A stretch of 64,000 nt of DNA from Odontocerum albicorne (lineage: Eukaryota; Arthropoda; Insecta; Trichoptera; Odontoceridae): positions 34,067,491 through 34,131,490 of the forward strand of contig OX463848.1 in NCBI GenBank assembly GCA_949825065.1. Direction: 5' to 3'. Under the pieces are notes generated by a model that was given only the letters and a program-made list of their open reading frames with translations, had not been told where the DNA came from and did not search any database. A program made the translations under genes and the position numbers. This document shows positions 19,891 through 29,690 of the stretch, in pieces. Numbering within the stretch: the stretch's first letter is position 1; each line of letters opens with the position of its first letter.

Positions 19891-20262
19891 TAATATCATT
19901 AACTGTCCCACCGTCCCCTCGTATCTTGCAGAATATTTTCAGCGTCTTTCTGATCATGGGCTTGCGCTACGCTCAAACAAAGATTGTTTATTGACCTTCC
20001 CAGTTCACTGCTATTCTTTTTTACGTCGTCATTAACTGTCTATGCAGTGAAACTCTGGAACCAGTTACAAACCAATGTTAGACTCACTCCGTCCTTGGCA
20101 TGTTTTAAGAAACGACTGAAAAACTCTTAATTTCTAGTCAGTAATATAAGTGTTTCATTCCGGATTTTTTTCCTTTCCTCTGCAACATCCTTTCCTTTTC
20201 ATTTGATTGATGATATCTCACTTTTATTTATATGTTGTAATATGTTCAAAATCCTATTTACG
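19891..20262 (+). pseudogene. LINE-C reverse transcriptase C-terminus
   Basis: Plus frames give NCPTVPSYLAEYFQRLSDHG, then LALRSNKDCLLTFPV and (after stops) WNQLQTN..RLTPSLACFKKR, the same protein end as the minus copy at 29014-29675. The segment after the stop (TTCATTCCGGATTTTTTTCC, TTTTCATTTGATTGATGATA) is the LINE-C 3' UTR. The extreme 3' tail shared with SINE-1 is absent. Confidence 0.7.
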
Positions 20263-20344
20263 GTAGATGATCTTATGTCGCAATTTCTGGAAAATTTCAG
20301 TGCACTAACTTCGATCATGACGAACACACTCCTAAGCTACCCTC

Positions 20345-20660
20345 CGTTAAATAAAAAATAATTTATTACCGACATATAATAAAAAAAATCCGGAGCATAA
20401 GACGGAGATCACCAGACCATACGGTAAATCAGGCATTGTCTGTAGATCTTCATCGACAGCCGTCCAGAGTAAGACCAAAAAACTCCTGGATGACTCAATG
20501 CTCCAAAATCCTGCAGTTAAACGGCCTAGATGAAAGCGACACTCAGAACCGAAGAACATACAGCCTGAGAACGAGAAGAGCCAACCTCAACAGCCTACCT
20601 AGGCAATAAGTTGGGATAGTGCCAGGAAGAAGAAAAGAAGATATAATGAAAAAAATCCAA
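20345..20660 (+). pseudogene. LINE-I RTE-like C-terminus
   Basis: Plus frame includes SRVRPKNSWMTQCSK, LQLNGLDESDTQNRRTYSLR and TRRANLNSLPRQ before a stop, then VGIVPGRRKEDI in frame. The RPxKxWxD ... GLxxxDxxDRRxYRLRTRRADP pattern is an RTE-like C-terminus. A minus-strand relative lies at 31690-31900, where the same 'NSLRRQ stop VGMEPGR' ending is visible, so the stop is family-wide. Confidence 0.65.
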
Positions 20661-20995
20661 TAGAATTATGCAATTAGTTCGAGAGAAATGCGTACCTAGA
20701 ATGTACCATAAAACTGGGAAAAATACTTTCATTTCACACAAATATAAAATCTAACTGGTGTTAGCGACTAATGCTTGAAGGATTTTTTAAAATAAAGTTT
20801 TAACGTTTTACTAATTATTTTGCACAAATTTGCGTATATTACAAAACTGCGTAAGTAAATAAATAAACCATAAAATGTATATTTAATAGTTTTAACATAT
20901 TTTCACTAACATTATTGATTTCCATATTTTCACTAACATGAATGATTTCCATATTTCGACCAATAATTGTATTTCGTTATTTTGGTCCTTTATGC
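20661..20995. other. no gene recognised
   Basis: AT-rich. A short local duplication (ATATTTTCACTAACAT twice) at about 20897-20941. Confidence 0.45.
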
Positions 20996-21006
20996 ATATA
21001 CTCGTA

Positions 21007-21772
21007 CAGGTTGTCCAAAAAGTCACTTAAGGATTTAAAAATCTTACATCCTATTTTTGTTTTATTAATCATAAATACTCGTAGTTTTATCTTCTTCCCA
21101 GTGTCATGTCAGGTCTCCGTAACGTTGAATATCACCTGAGAGTAGACATCTTTGTTCCCGGCAGCACGAAAAACATCCTCAACGCATACCAGTCCAATCA
21201 CGTATATTGAAGAGCCAGGAGATTTGCCTCCTGTCAACACCTCTTCGGCCTTCTATTTTGCCTTGGATGATCAGGTGCAGTAATTTGTACTTTGCTCCTC
21301 TAAGTACATAACCCAAATAGGACACCTTTCGGATTTTAATATTAGTCAGCAACTCTCTATCAACTTTGGCTGTTTGAAGAACCCTTGTGTTGTTGACCAT
21401 ATTCGTCCAGGGTATCCGTAGCATTCTCCGGTGCATCCGTATTTCGAATGCTTCCAGTTGGTTCATACTACCAACTTTGAGGATCCACGATTCCACTCTA
21501 TGCAATAACACTGACCAAACGTAGTATTTGACTAACCGTTGTCGAAGTTTCAAGTTTAGATTATCATCGCAGAATACGCTTCTCATTTTATTTAAAGCCG
21601 CACAAGATGAATATAAATAGTTTTATACAGAATGAAAATTCTCATACTTTCCGTGGACAATTTCCATGGATAATTGTTAATACAAATTCTGAAGAAAAAA
21701 ATAAATGATAGTTATGAAAATTATGACGTAGTAGGTTGTTTTTAAATCCTTACGTGACTTTTGGGATACTTT
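21007..21772. mobile_element. terminal-inverted-repeat element containing LINE-F debris
   Basis: Left end CAGGTTGTCCAAAAAGTCAC then TTAAGGATTTAAAAATC. The right end, reversed, reads GTATCCCAAAAGTCACGTAA then GGATTTAAAAAC. About 24 of 30 positions match. Ends of this style with a TA just outside the left end suggest a Tc1/mariner-type element, but no transposase remains; the interior is mostly an RTE-like LINE fragment. Confidence 0.5.
21095..21600 (-). pseudogene. LINE-F RTE-like C-terminus
   Basis: The minus frame (135 residues at 21179-21586) reads KLRQRLVKYYVWSVLLHRVE, SWILKVGSMNQLEAFEIRMH, RRMLRIPWTNMVNNTRVLQT and KIRKVSYLGYVLRGAKY. This is the end of an RTE-like reverse transcriptase: LYGSExWxL ... 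IxAFExWxxRRMLRIxWTxxVxNxxVL ... RKLxYxGHxLR. The frame then breaks. 21095-21300 is about 90 percent like 43775-43995 by eye. No start codon belongs to it; it is a 5'-truncated copy. Confidence 0.85.
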
Positions 21773-22395
21773 GTGATACTTTTGGGATATACATATTCGA
21801 TTGAACCTAATAATGTTAAATCGATTGAACCAAAATCGAATAAGCAAATAAAATCGATTGAACTGAATCGAAAATTCAAATACGGTACAGTACATACCAT
21901 AAAACAGTATTTTAACGCCCCCTTTTATAATACAAGCACTCCAATATACTCGTATTCATCTCTTGAATGATTTTCCAACAGATATTAAAACCAATTTGGA
22001 GCCTTTTGGTCCCGGGACGTCCCCATAAATAACCAGTTGTTATAATCAATTCCTGAGCTGGTCCGACTCTGGTGTTAAGTATAAATTAAAAGAGAAATAA
22101 ATGAGTAATATAATACTTTTTGAGAACGGCGTGCAGGAGTGGACCGGCCTTCATAATACAATAAATCAGGAAATTTATTAAAATATTCTATCAAAGCTTT
22201 TGGCTTTGACATTCTGAAACCCAATTTTATAATACTTAATAACAAATAGGTTTCTTATTTCTCTAATGGTATAAATCATCGCGAAATGTATTTCTACCTT
22301 TTATCTCGAGGCTCTCATATAATTATGTGACACCATTATCATAAGTGACACCATTCAGCATAAAGTATTATACAACCTAGCTGGTTTTAAGTTGT
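21773..22395. other. no gene recognised
   Basis: 21785-21870 repeats the word AATCGATTGAAC several times. A TACTCGTA octamer lies at 21947. Otherwise unassigned. Confidence 0.4.
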
Positions 22396-22399
22396 TTAA

Positions 22400-23105
22400 C
22401 CTTTCCCTTACTGTGCTAAAAAAATCCGTGCGTTCCGGTGCTGTGTATTCAATACACAAGTAAAAATGAGCGATTTAAAATCGGAAAAATTAAAATGTTC
22501 ATAGCCAATCGCTTAAATTAATAAAATTTGAAGTCAAAAGTGATAATAATTTTAATTTAATTACTGAAACCATGAAAAAAACATCGGCCGAGGTTCACAA
22601 AACGGGCGAAGAGACTACGTCAAATGGATGCCCAAGGGCTACTGAACCGAGAGAAGCGAACGAACTGAGATTCTATTTCTTGCGTTCCCATATACCGAAG
22701 TAGTGAGAGTGAGACTTGAATAGCGTCGCTTCCTCATCCACAGCAGTTTTTTTAGAATGAATATACCTACGTCACACACTGGCACACGTTTGATTGTATT
22801 GGTGAATTTATTCCCGATTTTCACAAAATATATCTGATGTGGCCGATAAGTGCTAATTATTATTAATATTATTTTTTCATTCAATGCGTAAATGTATTAC
22901 ACCTAAAATCTGAACCCAGTATTTATTATATTTATAGAGATATTAAAGTTTTTAGAAGCAATGTGTACTAGTTACACATTACAGGGAAGGAAGGGCTACT
23001 ACCTTAACTATAAATAAATCTGAACCCAGTATTAATTATATTTATAGATATATTAAAGTTTTTAGAAGCAATGTGTACTAGTTACACATCACAGGGAAGG
23101 AAGGG
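22400..23105. mobile_element. piggyBac-like MITE, copy 1, duplicated right end
   Basis: TTAA (22396-22399) precedes CCTTTCCCTTACTGTGC, and the right end is the inverse, CACAGGGAAGGAAGG, before TTAG (a mutated TTAA). TTAA flanks are the hallmark of piggyBac-type insertion. The interior is non-coding and collinear with copy 2 at 27532. The last roughly 90 bp occur twice (right ends at 22995 and 23105), the two separated by a short spacer holding another TTAA. Confidence 0.75.
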
Positions 23106-23199
23106 TTAGGTTGAGTTAACTGGTTTTACTTTTGTATGTCGATGTGGTCTATTTTCTAGAGTAGGACATGCTTATTAGAAAATAATCCTAACCATGTTT

Positions 23200-23370
23200 T
23201 GCATTCAATTGAGTATTGATAACACTACCGCACGTGAAAACTCAACAACACTATCTAATGTACTTGGCGACGCAACTATTGTTACCAGATGAATTCTTTT
23301 ACCAGACTGGGACCCCTTTTTTTAATAGTTTTATTAGTATTTAATGGATTATACCACCGGGAACCGACCT
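23200..23370 (-). repeat. SINE-3 body fragment
   Basis: Contains ACCGCACGTGAAAACTCAAC, CTTGGCGACGCAACTATTG and TTACCAGATGAATTC ... TTTTACCAGACTGGGACCCC, the SINE-3 middle. The tRNA-like head is only faintly recognisable in the CCACCGGGAACCGACC stretch. Confidence 0.5.
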
Positions 23371-23388
23371 CCTTTACAATATAGTAAT

Positions 23389-23722
23389 GTAGCGACCGTG
23401 CGTGCGGTCACTGAACCCACTAAGGCGACCCTTGCCCGCGCGGTCATTGACCTCGCAAGTGGCGAGTGCGAGACGGCGCCGGCCGAAGGTCGCCCGCGCG
23501 GCCATTGAACTCACTAGTAGCGAAGAGCGAGACACCGATATATCTCTTGCCTCTCCTACAGACCGTAGTATGAAATGTATATATAACGTGCAACAATAAA
23601 CATGTGTCCAGCGGAAGCGAGGCAGCGACATGTTCTGCGCCGTTCTATACATTATAAATACGGACGCTTACAATAAACTTTCTCTTTACTTATTCCGATC
23701 TCGACGACTTTTATTCTAACAA
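23389..23722 (+). repeat. probable solo LTR
   Basis: Starts TGTAGCGACCGTGCGTGCGG and ends GACGACTTTTATTCTAACA, the TG...CA ends expected of an LTR. Inside are a GC-rich first half, a TATA-like TATATAACG near 23579, AATAAA at 23596 and again near 23673, and a pyrimidine-rich stretch after it. No second LTR or internal retroviral-type gene is present, so if correct this is a solo LTR. A clear target duplication was not found. Confidence 0.5.
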
Positions 23723-23756
23723 CCAACATCCTTCCATGCGAAACTCAAGTCCCTAG

Positions 23757-23890
23757 AGTAATAATAATAAAAATCAAAAGATAATTAACATATGTTATTG
23801 CTGTTTAGAGAGCTCTCCTTAAGGGCGCTCCAACTCTGGAATCGAACCCACTATTATTGACTGATAAAAAAATAATAAATATACACGTAT
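23757..23890 (-). mobile_element. LINE-B 3'-terminal fragment
   Basis: TAATAATAATAAAAATC tail, TGCTGTTTAGAGAGCTCTCC, AAGGGCGCTCCAACTC, GGAATCGAACCCACTATTAT. Only the last 130 bp of the family, with a well-preserved T-arm-like motif. Confidence 0.7.
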
Positions 23891-24417
23891 AAAAGAATAG
23901 AAAAGAAGTGACTAAATAAATAAAGCACCCACATTTTTATATCAATCTATTAATTTCCTTGTATTCTAGAGGCACAGTGTATTTTTCCGGTATCAGGACC
24001 AATCCACCCCTGATGATAAAGGTGTTATAATACTAAAGTTATTATTATAATCTGGACGTAACGAATTGAACAAAAAACTATACAAGTAACCCTGTGCCAC
24101 CGTACAGAATGTGGCTTATTATTTCTTTTATTCATTTTTTGTTTAATTCTAGGATAAATACTATTTTGCAAGGTGCTAATTATCTCTATTATTAGATAAG
24201 ATCAATTTAAATAAGGGTTGATAATATTGTCAGCGATTTCTTTCCGGTATCGGTATGATTATCTTTCAGGTATCGGTATGATTATCTTTCGGTACCGGTA
24301 TAAACCTTTGTAGAATTTTACCGTTTCAGGTTATCTTTTAAATATATTTTAGAGGTTCTATACATTTGTTTGTTTATTTATTTAGTTTAAAAAATAATTA
24401 TAATTTCTTGAAAACTT
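23891..24417. other. no gene; short CGGTATCGGTATGATTATC tandem
   Basis: 24245-24300 repeats GGTATCGGTATGATTATCTT about twice and a half. The rest is unassigned. Confidence 0.45.
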
Positions 24418-24612
24418 TTTTTGTTACACTTTCGTTGTTTATAATACAACCTGGCGAATTTAATGCCATGCTGTAATCTCTTCCAAATAATCAGAAAGTT
24501 TTTAAACAGGCCTTTGATGCTGGAATACGTTTTGAAAACATCTAGGTTCCAACAGGAATCAAACCCGCAAACTGCAGAAGGAAGACAGGCGTATTGCTAA
24601 CTAGGCTACTGA
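24418..24612 (-). repeat. SINE-1 near-full copy
   Basis: Minus orientation: GTTACACTTTCGTTG, TACAACCTGGCGAATTTAAT, CTGTAATCTCTTCC, the SINE middle, AGGTTCCAACAGGAATCAAA, CCCGCAAACTGCAGAAGG, AGACAGGCGTATTGCTAACT, AGGCTACTGAA. Reversed, the head has both box regions, with B box GGTTTGATTCC. Confidence 0.75.
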
Positions 24613-24654
24613 AGTATTTATCTTTTCTTTTTAGAATCTCTTTAAAATTTTTGA

Positions 24655-25165
24655 CCTTTCGAGTACAGGTTATGATGACTTTTTGTTGGTTTTTAGAAGC
24701 CGAAAGTAATTACGACCTTTCGTGAGTTGGGTTCTTTTTGCATAATAATAACTTTGGTTTTTCAAAGCCGAAAGTTATCACGAATTGTCGTGAGTTGTGT
24801 GTTTTTGCATAATCTATTTGGATTTTGGAAGCGCTCGACGGAATAAGAGAGTAATCGCGACCTGTAGTGAGTTGGGTTCGTTTTGCAAAATCACTTTAAT
24901 TTTTGGAAGTTGAAAGTTTTCGCGATCTTTCGTGAGTTGAGTCCTTTTTGCATAACTACTTTAGTTTTTGGAAGTCAAAAATTATCGCGACTTGTGGTGA
25001 GTTGCTTATTTTTCCATAATAACTTTGGATTTTGGACGTCGAGGGTCATCGCGACTTGCAGTGAGCTGGGTTATTTTTGCATAATTACGAGTACTTTGGT
25101 TTTTCGAAGCCGAAAGTTATCATGACTTGCGCTAAGTTGGGTTCCTTTTACAAAATTACTTGTCC
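24655..25165. repeat. minisatellite, unit about 66 bp, seven units
   Basis: GAGTTGGGTTC-type words fall at 24723, 24792, 24868, 24933, 24999, 25063 and 25134. Each unit runs GTTATCGCGACTTGTGGTGA, GTTGGGTTCTTTTTGCATAA, TTACTTTGGTTTTTGGAAG. The last unit carries an extra CGAGTA (octamer at 25086). A single related unit lies at 35730-35780. Open frames across it are repeat translations. Confidence 0.85.
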
Positions 25166-25185
25166 TTATTTTCATTTATCTATTT

Positions 25186-25530
25186 ATTTAACACTTTTAT
25201 TGCAAATACAGTCTGGTGGACTTATTGCCAGGCGGCAATCTCTTCCAACCAATCAGACAAAAGTAAATGAAGCAAGTTACGCGGTCGCATAAATCATTCA
25301 AATGACTATCCATCCCTACGAAATCCATAAACATATACGTGAGCACATGTCCACGTACCCCACAAAGACGGACAGTCACCTGAACATTCTTTTTCATATA
25401 AAGTGTGATATCATCAATCAAAAGGAAAGGAAGGGATGGTGGAGAGGAAAGGAAAAGAAAAATCAGGAATGAAATATGTTATTTTACTGACTAGAAATTA
25501 AGATTTTTTCAGTCGCTTCTTAAAGTCACT
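25186..25530 (-). mobile_element. LINE-C fragment, 3' end
   Basis: Extreme 3' end ACACTTTTATTGCAAATACA, GTCTGGTGGACTTATTGCCA, GGCGGCAATCTCTTCCAACC, shared with SINE-1. Then ACGCGGTCGCATAAATCATT, CTATCCATCCCTACGAAATC, CCACAAAGACGGACAGTCAC, AGGAAGGGATGGTGGAGAGG and the codons before the stop around AGTCGCTTCTTAAAG. Confidence 0.8.
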
Positions 25531-26228
25531 TCTTCAGTCGCTGTACTTAGTTGGGTTCCTATGTATATCGTAAAATCTCTCACACAAAGATTATTTTAAT
25601 ATATTTTGAATGCAAGTTATTAAAAAAAAGCAATATTATTTATTAATTAATTGTCTAATGTTTTAAATAAATTAATAAAATTTAAAACAAATATTTAAAA
25701 ATTGAACCATTTTATAAAAATCAAACAATCCCTGGCTGAAATCAAATCAATGTGTTGAGGATGCAATCAGGATATGGCCCAAGGCAAGCGTAGAAGAACT
25801 CTCGGATTGCATGTATGGGAGATTTTAATTGATTGTTTGATTAATGCGCCGTAATCAATATTGGTAGTGCACCATCTGGTCGAAATATTAACAATAAGCA
25901 GAGAGAAATAAAAAATAATTATGAATTATGTCCATCACACTCGTATTTTATTTATTAAGAAGTTGTTTAACTCGTCGAAATGTGTTTGAACTGACGCCAA
26001 CTAAGAATTCCGTCAAGCGATTATATGTTTCTTGTTTTGATTTTAATTGATTGTGAATTGTTCTAGATATTTTTTAGGAAGTATTTTATTTCGACTTGGT
26101 AACACCCTGTTTGTCAAAATGTTAGTTTTTTGAAAATTGGATTTGAAAAATTAAACCTATAACATACTATATCAACAATCGGTAAAAAATATCAATATAC
26201 TTTTCCATGTTAACATGTCCTCAAAAAC
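25531..26228. other. no gene recognised
   Basis: AT-rich. 25540-25570 echoes the 66-bp minisatellite (CTGTACTTAGTTGGGTTCC). No other feature. Confidence 0.45.
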
Positions 26229-26400
26229 ATACAGGCAAAACCTAGTTTATTAGGGATACGACAAATGAAAGGCAACAAACCCAGATCCAAATATAAGTAA
26301 ATTAAATGCCTGCTTTTAATTACCTGTTTTTATTTTGTTGCTTGTCTTGACTTACATTAATTAAGTATTCATAAAATTGCTTGTCATAAAAATAAATAAA
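26229..26400 (+). mobile_element. LINE-E 3' UTR fragment
   Basis: ACAGGCAAAACCTAGTTTAT, TAGGGATACGACAAATGAAA, GGCAACAAACCCAGATCC, then a decayed end with CTTGTCATAAAAATAAATAA. Matches 8670-8827. Confidence 0.75.
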
Positions 26401-26445
26401 TAAATAGAATATAATTCTCTATGATAAAATATATTTGAATATATT

Positions 26446-26643
26446 GTATTACACTTTCGTTGTAGACAGTCCAACCTGGTGGGCGTATTGCCGTGTGACA
26501 ATCTCTTCCAACCAACCAGAAATATGTTAAAGAGGCCTTAAGTGAAAACCGACCTGGAGTCGTTTTTTTTTAAATCTGGGTTCTAGGGGGATTTTAACCC
26601 ACAACCTCACAGGCGTCTTACCAACTAAGCCACGGAGGTCCAC
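26446..26643 (-). repeat. SINE-1, best-preserved copy
   Basis: Left to right: TTACACTTTCGTTGTAGACA, ACCTGGTGGGCGTATTGCC, GACAATCTCTTCCAACCAAC, GTTAAAGAGGCCTTAAGTGA, AAACCGACCTGGAGTCG, T8, AAATCTGGGTTCTAGGGG, then the reversed tRNA-like head AACCTCACAGGCGTCTTACC, AACTAAGCCACGGAGG. On the minus strand the head reads CCTCCGTGGCTTAGTTGG (A box) and on to the B box. The tail block equals the LINE-C 3' end. Confidence 0.85.
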
Positions 26644-26694
26644 GGGATGTTATACTCGTATATTACATAAATTTGCAAGTGCAAATATTTTCAT

Positions 26695-26822
26695 CAGATG
26701 ATATCTTTTGCCAGATTGGGTCCTCCTTTTCATTATTTTTTTCGGCTACCATCGAGAATCGATCCCGTAACCCTTGGGTTGAAGTCAAGTGTCTTTTCAA
26801 CTATACCACGGAGGTGCCACGG
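26695..26822 (-). repeat. SINE-3 with tRNA-like head
   Basis: TGATATCTTTTGCCAGATTG, GGTCCTCCTTTTCATTATTT, ACCATCGAGAATCGATCCCG, ACCCTTGGGTTGAAGTCAAG, TCTTTTCAACTATACCACGG. Distinct from SINE-1 in the block next to the head (GCCAGATTGGGTCC). Confidence 0.65.
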
Positions 26823-26904
26823 ATTAGCATAACTAAACAAGATTAATTAATTGTATTTACATCTGTGTGTAATATTGATGTTTATATAGTCACGATTTTT
26901 ATTA

Positions 26905-27056
26905 TATATTAAGATTATTAAAATTAATGTAGGACATTAAAATTAAGTTAGTTCATTGTGATAATATATAAATTAGATTAGTTCTTAAGATACAATATAA
27001 ATTTGTATATAGGTTTAGCCTTTGGCAAATATTTACTTTGTTAAATAAAAAAAATG
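26905..27056 (+). mobile_element. diverged LINE-D 3' end, plus strand
   Basis: TATTAAGATTATTAAAATTA, AATTAGATTAGTTCTTAAGA, AAATTTGTATATAGGTTTAG, CCTTTGGCAAATATTTACTT, TGTTAAATAAAAAAA. This is the reverse complement of the start of the 52106 and 17854 copies with many substitutions, so an older insertion of the same family in the opposite orientation. Confidence 0.65.
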
Positions 27057-27527
27057 TGTTACGGTTTAATAGTCTATATTTAAATAATTTCATAGTTGAA
27101 TTTTTATTTTTCATATATTATTTGACAGCTGTCATTTCTTCAAATGAATATAAGACATAAAATTACAATGGCAAATACTGTATTTGAATTTATTGAAAAA
27201 CAATGACTTTACTGTTGAACAGAAAAAAATGTATTTAATATTACGAGAAAGTAGTTTATAATAGTTATGTGTACTTGATTTTTCTAACATTTATAGTATT
27301 GTATTAAAACTCAATTATGAGATTAACATATTACTGTCATTCGCTTTAAACTGTTCGTATGTAAATAAATCAGTTAACTTGTTAATGATTCATTATACAA
27401 TACCTATATTCTCTTCAGAGTTTCGTTTCATTCTAATTCTGCACACGAGTAATTTAAGATTTCCAGTTTCATTTTAAGATTAGATTTAACTCATATTGTT
27501 AAAATAACCTTAAAATTTAAATATTGT
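27057..27527. other. no gene recognised
   Basis: Very AT-rich, no supported feature. Confidence 0.5.
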
Positions 27528-27531
27528 TTAA

Positions 27532-28129
27532 CCTTTCCCTTCCTGTGCTAAAAAAAATCAGCGCGTTCCGGTGATGTGTACTCAATATACATGTAAAAAT
27601 GAGCGATTTAAAATATAAATATTCATAGCCAATCGCTTAAATAAATTTAATTTGAAGTCAAAAGTGATAATAATTTAAATTAAATTGCTGAAAACATGAA
27701 ATAAAACATCGGCTGACTTTCACAAAACGGGCGAAGCGACCACCTCAAATAGATGACGAAAGCTACTGAAGCGAGAGAAGCGAACGAACTGAGATTCTAT
27801 TTCTTGCGTTCCCATATACCGAAGTAGAGTGAGAGTGAGGCGGGAATAGCGTCGCTTCCTCACCCATAGCGGTTTTTTAGAATGAATAGACGTACGTCAC
27901 ACACTGGCACACGTTTGACTGTATTGGTGAATTTATTCCCGATTTTCACAAAATATCTCTGATGTGGTCGATAAGGGCTAATTATTATTAATATTATTTT
28001 TTTCATTCAATGCGTAAATTTATTACTGAGGAATACCTAAAATCTGAACCCAGTATTTATTATATTTATAGAGATATTAAAGTTTTTAGAAGCAATGTGT
28101 ACTAGTTACACATCACAGGGAAGGAAGGA
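27532..28129. mobile_element. piggyBac-like MITE, copy 2 (598 bp)
   Basis: Flanked by TTAA on both sides (27528-27531 and 28130-28133). Ends: CCTTTCCCTTCCTGTGC and, reversed, TCCTTCCTTCCCTGTG. Near the left end CTGTGCTAAAAAAA is followed by a small imperfect palindrome. The interior matches copy 1 (AGCCAATCGCTTAAA, GAAGCGAACGAACTGAGATT, CTTGCGTTCCCATATACCGA, CACACACTGGCACACG). No transposase. Confidence 0.85.
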
Positions 28130-28133
28130 TTAA

Positions 28134-28992
28134 AAATCAAGTATTACGAAAGACATTGCTACGGATCAAAATGATAAGATGTATGCAAAAAAAAGACCCA
28201 CCGATGCTATACAGAAGAGACGATCGCGTCAATCACGAGTAAGCGAGACTAGAGAAAAAGCAACAAGACCGCAATATTAAGCAACACAAAGGCAAGCAAA
28301 GCGTCATATTGAAGAAAAAAATGTATTCCTACGTTATTGACGAGTTAGTATCAGTAAATAATACAATAAAATCAATTTAGTTCCAATGGAAGTAAATAAA
28401 TTCGTGTATTGTATAAATCAGCAATAAAATAAAACTGAAAACTGTATAAATCGATCGAGAAGGAAGTAGTAAAAGTTACAAAGAAAAAAAAAAGTATTCG
28501 AAGAAAGGTACAAAAAGATTTTTTTTTATTTATTCTTTACAATCCGACGTTTTCTCGGCTACGGGATTACATGATAATTTATATTATTAATTCAATAAAA
28601 ATAAATGTACGCTTGTTAAGCTGGTTAAAGCATTAAAAATATAATATATTACCTTCTCATTTGAATATTTAAAGCGTCTTTCGGTACAAATCACTTTACG
28701 GGCCTTGTGTGTTTGGCTTGGAGCCATTTCTAAGTGTTAGAGGTCCAAATTATCCTTCGGGCATTTAAACCATTTTGCTGTCTTCGTTTTTTTGAATAGA
28801 TGACTTCTTTTGTCCGGCCTATACGGGTTTGAAAATATAAATAACGTACATGAAAAAATAGACACAAAAAATATTGTAAATTAAATTTTATTCAATATGA
28901 CTTCATCACGAGATCTCAGGAGTTTGTATTGATCTCTATTAGATATACATATCTTGTTATCTACTTTCATGTATTAGGATATTAATAGTATT
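28134..28992. other. no gene recognised
   Basis: AT-rich. 28200-28320 has a purine-rich stretch (AGACGATCGCG.., AGCGAGACTAGAGAAAAAGC) with no family match. Confidence 0.45.
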
Positions 28993-29690
28993 TTTATTTG
29001 TTATTTAACACTTTTATTGCATATATAATCTGGTGGGATTATTGCCAGGCGGCAATCTCTTCCAACCAACAAGACAAAAGCAAATTAGGCAAGTTACATG
29101 GTTGCATAAATCATTCAAATGACTATCCATTCCCACGAACTCCATTAACACATACGTGAGCATATGTCCACGAACACCACAAAGACGGACAATCACCCGA
29201 ACATTCTTTTTCATATAATGTGAGATATTATTAATCAAAAGAAAAGGAAGGGATAGTGGAGAGGAAAAGAAAAGAAAAATTGGGAATGAAACACGTAATT
29301 TTACTGAGTAGAAATTAAGAGTTTTTTTCAGTCGCTTCTTAAAGCATGCTAAGGACGGAGCGAGTCTTATATTCGTTTGTAACTGATTCCAGAGTCTCAC
29401 TGCATGGACAGTAAAGGACGACGTAAAATATATATAAACACTATACTACACCTAAAATAGAATTTGTTACTATCACAAGGTTTCTTTATGAAATTTACTT
29501 TGTGGAGTCTCAATGCATGGACAGTAAAGGACGACGTAAAAAAAGAGGAGCGGTGAACTGGAAAGGCCAATAAACAATCTCTGTTTGAACGTAGCGCTAA
29601 TTCATGATTGGAAAGACGTTGAAATTTTTCGGCGAGATAAAGGGGGCCGGCGGGACAGTTAAGGATATTATACAATAGCTAGTTTTTTTT
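28993..29690 (-). pseudogene. LINE-C longest copy, chimeric
   Basis: 3' end: ACACTTTTATTGCATATATA, ATCTGGTGGGATTATTGCC, GGCGGCAATCTCTTCCAACC. The coding part on the minus strand gives RLWNQLQTNIRLAPSLACFK and KRLKKTLNFYS, and upstream (29397-29675) CPAGPLYLAEKFQRLSNHEL, ALRSNRDCLLAFPVHRSSFF. The block TGCATGGACAGTAAAGGACG occurs twice (29401 and 29513), the two separated by about 85 bp that resemble LINE-B 3' sequence, so a duplication with filler splits the frame. Confidence 0.8.

Noticed and set aside
24883..25292. Phe/Trp-rich plus-strand frames
   Set aside because: They follow the 66-bp minisatellite units and then enter LINE-C 3' UTR.
26580..26640. tRNA gene (A and B boxes present)
   Set aside because: Part of SINE-1: the acceptor stem does not pair and the same head with the same body recurs many times.
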